Below, piece after piece: positions 24,428 to 36,703 of a stretch of 64,000 bases of DNA. Source of the stretch: Apostichopus japonicus (lineage: Eukaryota; Echinodermata; Holothuroidea; Aspidochirotida; Stichopodidae); the NCBI RefSeq assembly GCF_037975245.1, contig NC_092569.1, forward strand, positions 18,333,501 through 18,397,500, in the 5' to 3' direction. The notes beneath the pieces were generated by a model. It worked only from the letters and a program-made list of their open reading frames with translations. It was not told where the DNA came from and did not search any database. The number at the start of each line of letters is the position of its first letter. Position 1 is the first letter of the stretch. The translations under genes were made by a program, and so were the position numbers.

Positions 24428-27400
24428 CACAAGTCCAAGGAACAGATTTAAGAACTTAGGTAAGTGCTAATTTTCAAATTTAATCTTTATAGCAGCAAAT
24501 ATGCTCATATACTTCATTATTGCATACTGTACATGGTGCAAATTGCTATAATTTATTTCAGGCTTTTCCAGTTACAAACATGCCCCTCCCCCAAGAAAAA
24601 AATAACAAAACATAAATAACAGTTTTGGCATATATATGTCCCTGCATGGTCCAGTGTGCAGATTTTTACTCACATTTGTTGCTCTCACTATGTGTGATTG
24701 TGGGAACTAGGGACTGTGTCCCAATGGCTAGGAAAATTATTGAAGGTCAGGCTATTTTATTGAAGTTAATGAGTTTTGTCCTTTTTTACAAGTTGTACTG
24801 AAGTTTGGTAGAACACTACCATTTCGACAAAATATTGTCAACTAAAAATTCACTTTTCAACATTGCAGCATTGATACTGACATTGGAGAAGTCCTCTCCC
24901 TCCATACAACCACATACAGTACCTCACAGATGTGCAAGATTTCATAACAGGGCTACACAGTCTGCATAAAGTACTAATCTCAGAAGCAATCGATCACAAC
25001 AATATTGTCTTGCCTGATTGCAACTCCATTGTGGAAATAAAACCTGAAAACTTTGCCTCTTTGGTTGTGGTCAAACAGTGTGTCAATAAAGGATCATATG
25101 ACACCTAGCCAGTTCATATCACAGTGTAAGGCAGTCTATACTGCAGCAACCAACAGTGAATATATACAGTCTTCAAAAGCAGGGTTAACCACAGAAAGGG
25201 AGTAAAACTGTTGAGCAGTGGTCATGCTGTGAGGACTTACTCTTTCAATGCATGCCATTGTGCTCCACTTACATGGGAAACAAAATGTGTGAAGGAACCC
25301 TTACAAATTTTAACAAATTACCAGTTTTCTGTCAGAATGTAAAGAGGATGATCCTGACAAATTGGACATTGAGCCAACTCTTTTCTTATCTCCACACAAA
25401 AGCAAGGGAAATACATCCCTACCTAATACACTTAAAAGGAACGTGAGCATGGATAATGAAATGGAAAATTTGGAAGAGGAACCAACTTTAAATAATCATA
25501 CTAAAACAAAACTTTCACTGCCGTTTGAATGGGGCAGTCACTGTGAGTCACAACATCAGTACTATTTCTCCAGATACAACAAATGATTCGCTGTGGTTGT
25601 ACCTTGACATAAGTTCAAATGGAAGTAGTAGCAGTAGCTTTGGTATTGCCAGAGAATTTTCTGCATCAATTTCTTCATGTGATCAAAACCTTTTTTTTTT
25701 ACCAGGAGTGAGAAAAAACGAAGGAGACCCAATCAAGCATTTGATCCACTGCCTATGTTCCAATCTGATTGCTGTGATGGTAGCTGTATCAAATCGCTTT
25801 CTTACGATGACCTAGAACAGTCTTTTCTAGAGGTTAGTGAAGTGAGGGAAACTTAGCTAAAGCAATTCACTCTGGACAAGATTTGGATTCATCAGGAAAG
25901 ATCATGTCACACCTGAGACAAATCTTGTTCTATTTATGTAATTTGTGGGAAGATTGTATGTGAGAAAGCATTTTGTATGTTCTTTGGTATTAGTAGCAAG
26001 TTATTCAAAGATTGTCTGAAATAATTTCAAGTTGGCAAGAAAAATGCAATTCATGGCAATAAAGGCAAGAAAAGGATGAGAACAAAACTCCATTTGCACT
26101 AGCTTGGATGAGGTGTTTATTTGAACATATTGGAGATTACATGCCCCACAAAACAGAAGTGCACCTTCCAGTGTCATACACAAAGACTTCTCTCCATGCA
26201 CGCATGAAGAAGGAAATGATAGATAGAAATTGGCATTGGTGAACAAAGCATCATTTCCAAGGAATACTTTATGGAAATCTTTAGAAGAGTTCAAGATTCC
26301 TAATTATTTTATCTTGTGAATGTGCATGGATTTATGACAGTTATTGTTGCATACATTGCATGGGAAAAGGGGAATAAAATTTCAAATTCCTCATAGCTAG
26401 CCTAGTAGCTTTAAATTGATTAACTAGCATGAAGACATTGATAAAGTAAACTGAAACTTGTGAGGTCGAAAGTGTTGTTGTAAGACTGTTTTGCCAGAAT
26501 TATCACACAAACAATAGCTGTGTACATTACAAATGATAACTTTCAAGTACTGTACATGGTCTGCTGATCAATCACAATTGGTGGGTTATAGCCGGGGTGT
26601 CAAAACCACAGGCATTGCATCCTTTTATCTTTGCTGACTATGTAGGCTTTAACTTCATACAATCCAGTGACATTTAATCTGTTTAGTTAACTACATGTGC
26701 AGTCCATTAAACATTTCTTCAGAAAAATTCATGTGTCTCTATTGTTAGCTTCAGTTTCAGCAAGCACAAAGACTGTACTGTACATACTGGAGAGAATACA
26801 CCTCACAGCTAGTGTGCCACTAAAGCTGCATTATCATTCCTTAAAAACATTAGAATTATTGTCAAAAAATTTGATTTAAAGAAGTTCTAAAGAACATGTG
26901 ACATAAGTTTGATTGCAACCTCCACTCAAATCAGGAGTAAAAGTGCTTTCTGCTGAAATGTCAATGAACAACTCCCTTAGATAGTGACATTTTCAGAAAG
27001 TTCCCCCAAATATGCCAGAAATTGAAATATGCTTACCTTTGGTCAAACTTCTTTAATTGTTTTAATTTCCACCTTTGAGGACATTTACCTCAACTGTCTG
27101 GGAAAATGATTAGGGTCTTATTTCCAAACATCCCTATCAATTGGTCTAATAAATAACATGAGAAGATGTTGTACAGCTTTACTTGTTCTTTTCTCAATTA
27201 GCTACTCTCAGCACCCTATACTCCTTTAAAGGAATTCTCTAAAGTACCTAAAAGAATGCTTAACTTCAGTTATAATTAGTAAACAATTTCAACATGCTCA
27301 TTGCATTATTCTATGGGTATTCATAAAAACAACATGGTTCAAATTGACACAATAAAACTCTATCACTAATCACTACATAACTTTTTCTTGATTAGGTTAA

Positions 27401-27842
27401 GCAGTTCAATTTTACACCATTGTGTGAAGTAAAACTTGTACTTTAAATGCTTAATTAAAGTATTTCAACATTATATTTTTCTAGACGACTGAGTTTACTG
27501 TGGGTGGTACTTGAAAGAGGTAGCGGAAAGAACAAGGAGTGGAAAGGAAAATGAAGAATGCCGACAATTGCAAGAAGTTCATCTTAATCATCTTAAGTGA
27601 GTCAAAATATTTTACTAATTTAGAATTAAAAGTTGATGTCTGCTTTCCTTTTTGAATCCTTGCAGAAGTCAAAAGCAATAGAAAGACTATCTATTCCTTC
27701 AAGTCCTCTATATGTGTGGGTGTGTCAGTGATGCTCCTAGTTAACACTTATCTCTTTCAAAAACTTGCTTGAACTACAAATTGGATATAGTAGCCCTAAC
27801 TAAGATGACAAACCCTAAAGTTCAGAGAAAGGTCATTGGATC

Positions 27843-29090
27843 GGTCTCAATTTTTCGTAACAAGTAATTAAAATGGCAGAAAATGAGATAGGGGCCTTTT
27901 CTGGCCCTACTCTGAGTGTGCTCTATATTCACAAGCAAAGGCATGTTTGAGTTTTAATTTCCATAGGATCCTTGCCCAGTAGTAGTTGTACGGGAAAAGT
28001 GCAAAAAAAAGTCAAGTGGGTGGTACGTTTTATGAACAGCGCCCTCAAACTTAAGAAATCTCACTTCTGGCCCTAATTGGGGGTCCATTTTGGGCCTGTG
28101 GGTATATTACAATTTTTTTTTTTAAATACCATTTTTCAGGAGCGTATTGACCCTATTTTTAGAAACTCAAGTAAAAAAGTTGTGTATTTTGTGTTATCTA
28201 CTCAAATTTCTGACTCGAAAATTGCGAAAATCACCTCGTTCATATGTATGAAAATGCTTGCACAAGCCGATTTGAGTAATTCAAATGACAACAACTTCTT
28301 AGCATTAGCATACAGGTGCTTAACAATTAAGAGGGTGGTCTACTAGCATAAGGACCACAAATAAACTGCATTTCCAGGGTCATATGTTGAACGATGTCTG
28401 TGAACAGCACCCTTAAACATCACATTTTACCAATATGTTGGGCTATTTTGGGCATTTCAAGGTCAAATTTGGTCACAATTAAAAATTTTTTTTTTGGTTT
28501 TTAATACAAAACTAGTAAGATATATGTATAGTTATGATGCAAAGAATGAGCTAAAACATCTTTTATATTAGTTATTAATGCTCTGATGAGCAGCTTAAAG
28601 TGGCGTATGAGAGTTACATCAGCTCTACAGAAACATGCTTGCGAGGGCAAACAGTGGTAACATTGTATCTTCATTCAAGGAGATGTTAAACAACATTAGA
28701 AACTATTGAAATGTATTTATTAAAAGTGTTCTGTCTAATACTCTTTGACTCCCTCTCACCCCCACCCCCAGCACCCTCCCCATAGTGCACTAAGCAGATT
28801 TGTATACACACAGTATGTGACTGACTTTTACTGCATAGAGACTGCATAAACATGCATTCAAGGTATACTGAATGTTTTGGTATGGTAATCTTCTGCTTCA
28901 AATTGTCTGTATGCATGTAACCCACCCCTCCCACCCACATCCTCTACCCAACCCTATATCAGAATAGAAAATTGTGAACCAGTGCGTACAGTGTGCACTA
29001 TATATGTGTGTACATGTTCAGTATGTGTGTTATTTTACACCAAGCAAATAAAATACACACTGTCCACAATCATGTACAGTACACACTGTG
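27843..29090 (+). repeat. left arm of a 2.9-kb inverted repeat
   Basis: The sequence from GGTCTCAATTTTTCGTA onward is repeated as reverse complement in 29448-30716 with high identity. Matching landmarks include AACAGCGCCCTCAAACTTAA (28035) and its complement at 30509. The whole inverted repeat sits in the intron between the transposase-like exons at 27596 and 32107. No coding capacity was recognised in it. Confidence 0.88.
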
Positions 29091-29447
29091 TACTGGTCAT
29101 TCCATTCAATACTGTGCATATATCAATGTCATTTTAAATATTTGAAATGTAGTGTATGCTTTTGCTAATTCAATGAATTAAAAGACTTTCAATAATTTAA
29201 AAGGAATGTTTAACCAGTACATAAATGTGCAGTGTGTATACTGTACATGATTTTGGACAGTGTTTATTTAAAAGTGCTTGGTGAAAAATAACACTGTACT
29301 GAACATGTACACACATATATAGTGCACACTGCATAGTGCATACTGTGCATATTTCAATGTCTTTTTAAATATTTGCAATGAAGTGTATGCATTTTCTAAT
29401 TCACTAAATTAAAAGACTTTTAATATTTTAAAAGGAATTTTTAACCA

Positions 29448-30716
29448 GTACATACATGTACAGTGTGTATACTGTACATGATTTTGGACAGTGTGTATTT
29501 AAATAGTACTTGGTGTAAAATAACACTGTACAGAACATACATGTACACACATACAGTATATAGTGCACACTGTACGCACTGGTTCACATTCATTTTCTAT
29601 TCTGATATAGGGTTGGGTAGAGGATGTGGGTGGGAGGGGTGGGTTACATGCATACAGACAATTTGAAGCAGAAGATTACCATACCAAAACATTCAGTATA
29701 TGCATGTTTATGCAGTCTCTATGCAGTAAAAGTCAGTCACATACTGTATGTATACAAATCTGCATAGTGCACTATGGGGAGGGTGTTGGGGGGGGGGTGG
29801 GGGTGAGAGGGAGTCAAAGAGTATTAGACAGAACACTTTTAATAAATACATTTCAATAATTTCTAATATTGTTTAACATCTCTTTGAATGAAGATACAAT
29901 GTTACCACTGTTTGCCCTCGCAAGCATGTTTCTGTAGAGCTGATGTAACTCTCATATACGCCACTTTAAGCTGCTCATCAGAGCATTAATAACTAATATA
30001 AAAGATGTTTTAGCTCATTCTGTGCATCATAACTATACATATCTTACTAATTTTGTATTAAAAACCGAAAATAAAACTTTTAATTGTGACCAAATTTGAC
30101 CTTGAAATGCCCAAAATAGCCCAAAATATTGGTAAAATGTGATGTTTGAGGGCGCTGTTCACAGGCATCGTTGGGCATATGACCCTGAAAATGCAGTTTA
30201 TTTGTAGTCCTTATGCTAGTGGACCACCCTCCTAATTGTTAAGCACCTGTATGCTAATGCTAAGAAGTTGTTGTCATTTGAAGTACTCAAATCGGCTTGT
30301 GCAAGCATTTTCATACATATGAACGAAGTGATTTTCGCAATTTTCGAGTCGTAAATTTAAGTAGATAACACAAAATACACAGCTTTTTGACTTGAGTTTT
30401 TAAAAATAGGGTCAATACGCTCCTGAAAAATGCTATTTAAAAAAAAATTAAAAAATACCCACAGGCCCAAAATGGACCCCCAATTAGGGCCAGAAGTGAG
30501 ATTTCTTAAGTTTGAGGGCGCTGTTCGTAAAACGTACGACCCGCTTGACTTTTTTTTGCACTTTTCCCGTACAACTACCACTGGACAAGGATCCTATGGA
30601 AATTAAAACTCAAACATGCCTCTGCTTGTGAATATAGAGCACACTCAAAGTAGGGCCAGAAAAGACCCTATCTCATTTTCTGCCATTTTAAATACTTGCT
30701 ACGAAAAATTGAGACC
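29448..30716 (-). repeat. right arm of the 2.9-kb inverted repeat
   Basis: Reverse complement of 27843-29090, separated from it by about 360 bp of related, internally repeated sequence (29091-29447). Mirror-image small open frames with the same CMFMQSLCSKSQSH string occur in both arms, a by-product of the repeat. Confidence 0.88.
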
Positions 30717-30867
30717 GTAAATTTTCCTCAAAATTAGCTAAATTCGAAAACTGGCCACATGTCTTCCACAATATCTGCAATATCAGACATAAAATACTTA
30801 ACATTTATGCAAAAAATGCCTCCAAACTTGACACAAATTAAGGGCTCTTAAAATGCAATCTGGATTT

Positions 30868-31033
30868 GGTTGCTAGGCGGGGCCGTATCCTAGCAAGGAA
30901 AATTTAAAAAAAAAATTGTTTGCCCAATTTCATCCTTTGAGACATATGGCAAGACACCATATCAATTTCAGGCGATTCTGAGAGGGTCGACGTGGAGGCC
31001 ACTGTTGATTTGGCATGGATTGACCCATATGTG
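30868..31033 (+). repeat. direct repeat copy 1 with small hairpin
   Basis: Begins GGTTGCTAGGCGGGG, with TTGCTAGG...CCTAGCAA forming a hairpin, and ends GGCATGGATTGACCCATAT. It repeats at 31808-31983. Confidence 0.8.
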
Positions 31034-31790
31034 TGTAAATGTTCAGTACAGTGTTATTTTTACACCAAGCACTAAATAAATACACACTGTCCACAATCAT
31101 GTACAGTACACACTGTGTACTGGTCATTCCATTCAATACTGTGCATATTTCAATATCATTTTAAATATTTGCAATTTAGTGAATGCTTTTGCTAATTCAA
31201 TAATTAAAAGACTTTCAATAATTTAAAAGGAATGTTTAACCAGAACATAAATGTGCAGTGTGTACTGTACATGTTTTTGGACAGTGTTTATTTAATAGTA
31301 ATTGGTGTAGAATAACACTGTACTGAACATGTACACACATATATAGTGCATAGTGCATATTTCAATGTCTTTTTAAATATTTGCAATGTAGTGTATAATT
31401 CGTTTGCTAATTCAATAAATTAAAAGACTTTCAATAATTTAAAAGGAATGTTTAACCAGTAAATACATGTACAGTGTGTATACTGTTCATTATTTTGGAC
31501 AGTGTGTATTTAATAGTACTTGGTGTAAAATAACACTGTACTGAACATGTACACACATATATAGTGCACACTGTGGACCATACCAATAATTCAGTATACC
31601 TTGAATGCATGTTTATGCAGTCTCTTTGCAGTAAAAGTCAGTCACATACTGTATGCATGTATACAAATATGCATAGTGCACTATGGGGAGGGTGTGGGGG
31701 GGGGGGTTGGAGTCAAAGAGTATTAGACAGAACCCTTTTAATACATTTCAATAGTTTTTAATGTTGTTAGCATGGCTGATGTAACTCTCA
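31034..31790 (+). repeat. partial third copy of inverted-repeat inner sequence
   Basis: It repeats, with deletions, material of the inner right arm and loop: the ACACTGTCCACAATCATGTAC phrase, TTTAAAAGGAATGTTTAACCAG units, and the GCAGTAAAAGTCAGTCACATA block followed by a G-run. It lies between the two 170-bp direct repeats. Confidence 0.75.
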
Positions 31791-31807
31791 TTTTCGCCAC
31801 TTTAAGT

Positions 31808-31983
31808 TGGTTGCTAGGCGGGGTCGTAACCTAGCAACGAAAAAGTTTTCAAATCTTTTTTTTGCCCAATTTCATCCTTTGAGACATATGGCAGGACACC
31901 ATATCAGTTCCAGGCGATTCTAAGAGGGTCGACGTGGAATCGACCCAAAAATCTGTTGATTTGGCATGGATTGACCCATATAT
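31808..31983 (+). repeat. direct repeat copy 2 with small hairpin
   Basis: Second copy of the 30868-31033 unit. Here the hairpin arms GTTGCTAGG and CCTAGCAAC are perfect 9-mers. The copy carries about 14 extra bases before CTGTTGATTTGGCATGG. Confidence 0.8.
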
Positions 31984-33530
31984 CATTTACATTATTTCTC
32001 AAATGATATTGGATCAAAACTCAAATCAATATTTCTTATCTGATATCGTAAACCCTGTATCAGTTAAGAGTTTATTTTGTATCATTATATGTTCTATTTT
32101 TACTAGGTCAAAAGGAGAGCAGTAACATCTTGCCCGCACTAAGGCGTGCCAGGTTTCTTTGGAACTGAATACCCTTATAGTCGATGGAATGGACCAATCA
32201 AAGACTGATCTGCCACATTTTGTCCAGAGTGATAAGGATGTAAAACATCCACATCCACATAACAGGTCAGTATTATCATGGAGGTCTGTTTTACCTCCAT
32301 GGTATTGTGAAGTGACCTAAGAGTGCACAAGACGGAGAGTGTTTATGTCATTATAAGTGTAACCATCATGTTTTCTGGTTTCCGAAAAATTGTAATCCTA
32401 CAGTATGAAATTGTAATGTCATGTTGGTGTATAGTACAGTATGTATGTGCGTGAGCAGTATTTGTGTGTGGGTGTTTATACAGGGTGTTTGTTTGTATGA
32501 TGCCTTGTTTTACAACACAATGTCTCAAGAGGGGAAGTTTGATTATCTTCATAAATAGTATAAGGATGGACACCTAAGGTTACAAGAAGTCTAGTGTTCC
32601 TATTGTTTTGGTTGAGGTCAAATCAATTCTGTTCTTTATTTGTTGTTCTGATAAAGAGAATGGCCTTAGTATCCATCAAATATTATGTGACTGTTTTGTT
32701 TTGTTTGTTAAAGCACATAGTACAGGTTAATTATCAAACTTTATTTAACAGCAGAAAACAAGTAATAACAACCTCTTTATCATACATGTCAATGAAGTAG
32801 TATATATATATTCATTCTTCTCTTTCTTTTCAGGTGGTCTAATTCACACTAAAGGTCCATGTGACAAGTTTGCATATATGTTATGACTGATCTGAAGCAT
32901 ATCCAACATGATTCAAACATGACCATTACATGCAATTTGTGGACACTAGTGAAGCACAAGGATACTCTTGGGAAGGATCTGTTTTTGCAAATGGATAATT
33001 GTTACAGGGAGAATAAGAACCGCTATCTTCTGTCCTTCTGCCCTTCTGCTCCTTGCTTTTAGAGTAGAAGATCTTCAGAGTGGTGATATATATAAATGTT
33101 ATAACTTTGCGAAAGAAGTTATTGAAGTATCTGACTATATTAAAGTTGGGAATATAGCAGCCGTAAACCTCATTGATTCAAGCACACGACCATACTTTGG
33201 AGAAGTCACTAAAATTGAAAAGGATGAGGTTATTTTACATTGGATGAAGGGATCCTGGACTGGAGACTGGAAACTGCTAGACTGTGGCCAAGGAAGAAAT
33301 AAGCAGCCATACACACCATCAGTTTCTTTCCATTCCTTAATGTTCTGGGACTTAAAATTTAACCCATAAAAATCGCCTTCCAAAGAGGGAAGTCTGTGAC
33401 TTGAAAGAAAGATATGCAGCTATAGATCAAGAATTTGAGCTGAATAACTAGGAAACCTTATGTTTTACACATACTATTGATTGGGCAGTGTGTACTCTTA
33501 TTTTCTTGCAACAACTTGTGTAAAAGAAGA

Positions 33531-34465
33531 TATGTAGTTTTGAGAAACACACACAATTTTCTTGGTGTATTGCTACACTTAACTGGTTGGGGCGTACTGG
33601 TACGCCCCAAAGATATATACAATTTATCATAGTGGTGTATTTCTACTCTAAACTGGTTGGGGCGTACTGGTACGCCCCAAAGATATATACAATTTATCAT
33701 AGTGGTCTATTGCTACACTTAACTGGTTGGGGCGTACTGGTACGCCCCAAAGATATATACAATTTATCATAGAGGTATATTTCTACACTTAACTGGTTGG
33801 GGCGTACTGGTACGCCCCAAAGATATATACAATTTATCATAGTGGTATATTTCAACATTTAACTGGTTGGGGCGTACTGGTACGCCCCAAAGATATATAT
33901 AATTAATCATAGTGGTGTATTGCTACACTTAACTGGTTGGGGCGTACTGGTACGCCCCAAAGATATATACAATTTATCATAGTGGTCTATTGCTACACTT
34001 TAACTGGTTGGGGCGTACTGGTACGCCCCAAAGATATATACAATTTATCATAGAGGTATATTTCTACACTTAACTGGTTGGGGCGTACTGGTACGCCCCA
34101 AAGATATATACAATTTATCATAGTGGTCTATTGCTACACTTAACTGGTTGCGTACTGGTACGCCCCAAAGATAAATACAATATATCATAGAGGTGCATTT
34201 CTACACTTAACTGGTTGGGGCGTACTGGTACGCCCCAAAGATATATATAATTAATCATAGTGGTGTATTGCTACACTTAACTGGTTGGGGCGTACTGGTA
34301 CGCCCCAAAGATAAATACAATTTATCATAGAGGTGCATTTCTACACTTAACTGGTTGAGGCATACTGGTACGCCCCAAAGATATATACAATTTATCATAG
34401 TGGTGTATTGCTACACTTAACTGGTTGGGGTGTATTGGAACGCCCCAAAGATACAAAAAATATTG
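33531..34465 (-). repeat. 70-bp tandem array with palindromic core
   Basis: Thirteen units of 70 bp each contain GGGGCGTACTGGTACGCCCC on the plus strand (9-bp arms, 2-bp centre) followed by AAAGATATATACAATTTATC. Unit 9 has lost three or four bases of the left arm, and the last two units are diverged. Read on the minus strand the palindrome differs by one base from that of the array at 9750-10915. The array begins about 80 bp after the last codon of the transposase-like gene. Confidence 0.95.
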
Positions 34466-35057
34466 TACAATATATCCATTTTGCCCCAAAATGACTATTT
34501 ATCAAAAAATACTTGCATTTTATGTTCGCTTTGGGAAAATCATACCAAAAATAATCATATATTAAATTTTTGCTATATTTTGTCAACTTGATTGATAAAA
34601 ATCTTTGCTTTTGTTAGTAAGTGATGGTTTATTCAAAATTCAGTGAATGTTATGGCTAAATTGCTTAATTTGTTAGTATCTGTAACAGCTAACTCTTTTA
34701 AGACATCTAATCCACCAGAATTGAGATAAAATGTTTATGTCTGCTCGTTTTACTATGAATTAACAAGGTAACACTGTTGTATAAAATTATTCCATTTAAA
34801 TGGCTATTTATCCTGCATTTTTGAATAAATGTATATTTACAGAATTTTACAAATAAGAAATGTTACATGCAAATAAATGAGAAAATACGCAACATATTTC
34901 ATATGTCATATTTTTCATGTACTTATATAATGAAAAAACCAGGCCTTGGTTAACAGACCACATTTCAACGTAAAATGTTTGAATTCACTCGTACATCTTT
35001 CATTTTTCAGCTTTTACTTGGAGAAAAAGTGAAAAGTCATATTTCCTTAATTACCCA
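34466..35057. other. AT-rich spacer, nothing recognised
   Basis: AT-rich sequence between the array and the right inverted repeat. No gene or motif recognised. Confidence 0.45.
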
Positions 35058-35110
35058 AATGTTTCCTAGTCTCTTCTAAGTAATTTCAAAATAGAAAGTG
35101 CTTAGAGGCA
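34990..35110 (-). repeat. right copy of the inverted ~120-bp repeat
   Basis: Reverse complement of 9283-9420 around the core at 35058-35076. See the left copy for the comparison. It abuts the GGCGCTACGC-rich dispersed repeat that follows. Confidence 0.5.
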
Positions 35111-35116
35111 ACTTAC

Positions 35117-35272
35117 AAGGCCTGGGAAGTGTCATTTCCAGCGATCTGGGAGACATTTTCGGCCAAAATTTGCTTGTACGCTTCGCGCCAACCTATGGTG
35201 GCGCTACGCTTAGATAATTTGCCTACAGGCTTCGCCCCTTCCTTGGCAAATTCCTCGCTACGCGCCTGTTCG
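35117..35272 (-). repeat. dispersed repeat with GCGCCAACC...GGTGGCGC core
   Basis: Contains GCGCCAACCTATGGTGGCGC, which is a near palindrome, then GCTACGCTTAGATA, and ends CGCTACGCGCCTG. Related copies lie at 35842-35942, 36540-36703 and 55790-55840. The end resembles a hAT-type terminus in reverse. Confidence 0.65.
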
Positions 35273-35623
35273 AATTTGTAACGCAAACAGCAGATATCAC
35301 ATCATATCAGTGAGCATGAAAATGGCGTTCCAGGATGAAAAGCCTCAAAACTGTCCGACTTGCCTGAAAAAATAACCAAAAGTTTTCGCGCGCGAAGCGC
35401 GCGTTCAACGTGTTCATGTCAATATCATATAAGCAAGCATCGGTTATTACATCGCATGCCATCATGTACCGTACGGTCCGTTCAAATTGCGCAGTATTTC
35501 GCGGGATGCTAATGTAAACAACGACATGTCTCATGTAGATGTATAAAAAGCATGGAGGTCCAATTATGTCAAAACTCTCTTTTACATTAGTAATGGCGAA
35601 TTAGGGGCTGCACCCCCGCCGCG

Positions 35624-36006
35624 CAGTGGCGGAGCGTCCATACGGTCGGGGGAGGGGTGGATGCCCCCCCCCTGACGGACTCAAATGGACTGCTGGCGCC
35701 TTTTTCGGCTCTTTACCACTTTTTACTTATTCTAGATTATTAACATTTTTATTGCGCTCTCATCTACTTATTGACATTTGTCACATTTTGTTGGTGTAAT
35801 TTGGCGATGACACCTTATTCTTCGTTTATCTGCAAATTAGCCAGGCCCGGAAAGGGTCATTTCCGGCGATCTAGGGAGTATCTTTATTCAAAAATTTTCT
35901 GTACGCTACGCGCCAACCAGTGGTGGCGCTCCGCTTAGATAGTGTCGAAAGCGCTCCTACAGACCATTCTCGCCACTCCTGACCAATACCCCTAGCTCCG
36001 CCACTG
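35624..36006. mobile_element. 383-bp hAT-like MITE with 8-bp target duplication
   Basis: Starts CAGTGGCGGAGC and ends GCTCCGCCACTG as its exact reverse complement. CCGCCGCG occurs at both 35616-35623 and 36007-36014. It has no coding capacity. Its interior includes a copy of the GCGCCAACC...GGTGGCGC repeat, so that repeat is part of at least one hAT-like family. Confidence 0.92.
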
Positions 36007-36539
36007 CCGCCGCGCCTCCTACGCCTATGTGTGTAGTGTTCGCTCTCGGAAATATCTGCTATTTTTTCATTTCCTTCAACCAAGTTTTATAATAGCCGTT
36101 ATAAGAGGTTTTAATGTTTCTACACCAATAAATTAACTATGTCTGAATTTTCGACAATTTCTGACCGACATTCTGCATCACACTTCCCTCTACTCGTGCA
36201 ATTTTGACCGGTCTGTTAGGGGTTGAAGGAAGTTTTTCTATATTGGTTGTCCATAGATGAAATTTTGTACAACATTATGGGTATGTTTTCAAGTGAGTTT
36301 ATTCACGAGAAATGTGAATTTTCAAATTCTCAACAAATATGGGGCTTAAAACCTTGAAAAGTGGGGCTGACGGGTATTGTGGGCCGCGACGTAGAATCAC
36401 CTACAAAAGCAAAGACCCACAGGAGATGCCATCAGGTCGAACATGATGTGTGCCGGGTTGACAAACTTCAAAAAGGTTATGGATGGAAAAAAAAAAACTA
36501 TTAGGAAATACCTGGTTCTCAGGCAAAAAGTGTACATCT

Positions 36540-36703
36540 GGTTGGTCATTTCAAGCCCGAGAAGTGCCGTTTCCGGTGATCTGGGGGGGGGGGGGGGGTT
36601 TCAAAACAAGAAATTTTCTTGTACGCTGCGCGCCAACCGATGGTGGCGCTCCGCTTAGATAGTAATTCGCGCCCCCCGGGTTTGAAAATCCTGGATACGC
36701 GCC
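36540..36703. repeat. dispersed repeat, right terminus of a hAT-like family
   Basis: Carries the GCGCCAACCGATGGTGGCGC core after a G-run and ends GCGCCCCCCGGG...CCTGGATACGCGCCTG. This end is the reverse complement of the start at 8797. The left part is not resolved. Confidence 0.6.

Larger units (their letters stand above)
24450..33451 (+). pseudogene. decayed multi-exon transposase-like gene (DUF7869-type)
   Basis: Coding pieces in order: an open segment at 24919-25110; an acidic segment from 25336 (CKEDDPDKLDIEP); 25706-26307, with a DCCDGSC cysteine cluster, then CEKAFCMFFGIS, HGNKGKKR and HLPVSYTKTSLH; 27486-27596 (LKEVAERTRSG, CRQLQEVHLNHL); 32107-32265 (LIVDGMDQSKTDLPHF); 32834 to about 33060 (HDSNMTI, FLQMDNCYRENKNRY); and 33068-33451 (IKVGNIAAVNLI, VILHWMKGSW, DLKERYAAIDQEF). 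This order matches a widespread invertebrate mobile-element protein family I know as DUF7869, in which the VDGMDQ and DN..REN acidic motifs suggest a DDE-type nuclease. In-frame stops lie at 25854, 25914 and 26022. Frameshifts occur near 26089 and 33375. The segment that should hold the GHTHED motif is deleted at about 33060, where an exon runs straight into an intron end. Confidence 0.72.

Noticed and set aside
28686-29859. Mirror-image small open frames sharing CMFMQSLCSKSQSH
   Set aside because: Both arise from the two arms of the inverted repeat and continue into G-runs; not a protein family.
33531-34465. CRISPR-like palindromic array
   Set aside because: Whole 70-bp units are repeated with no unique spacers; it is a minisatellite.
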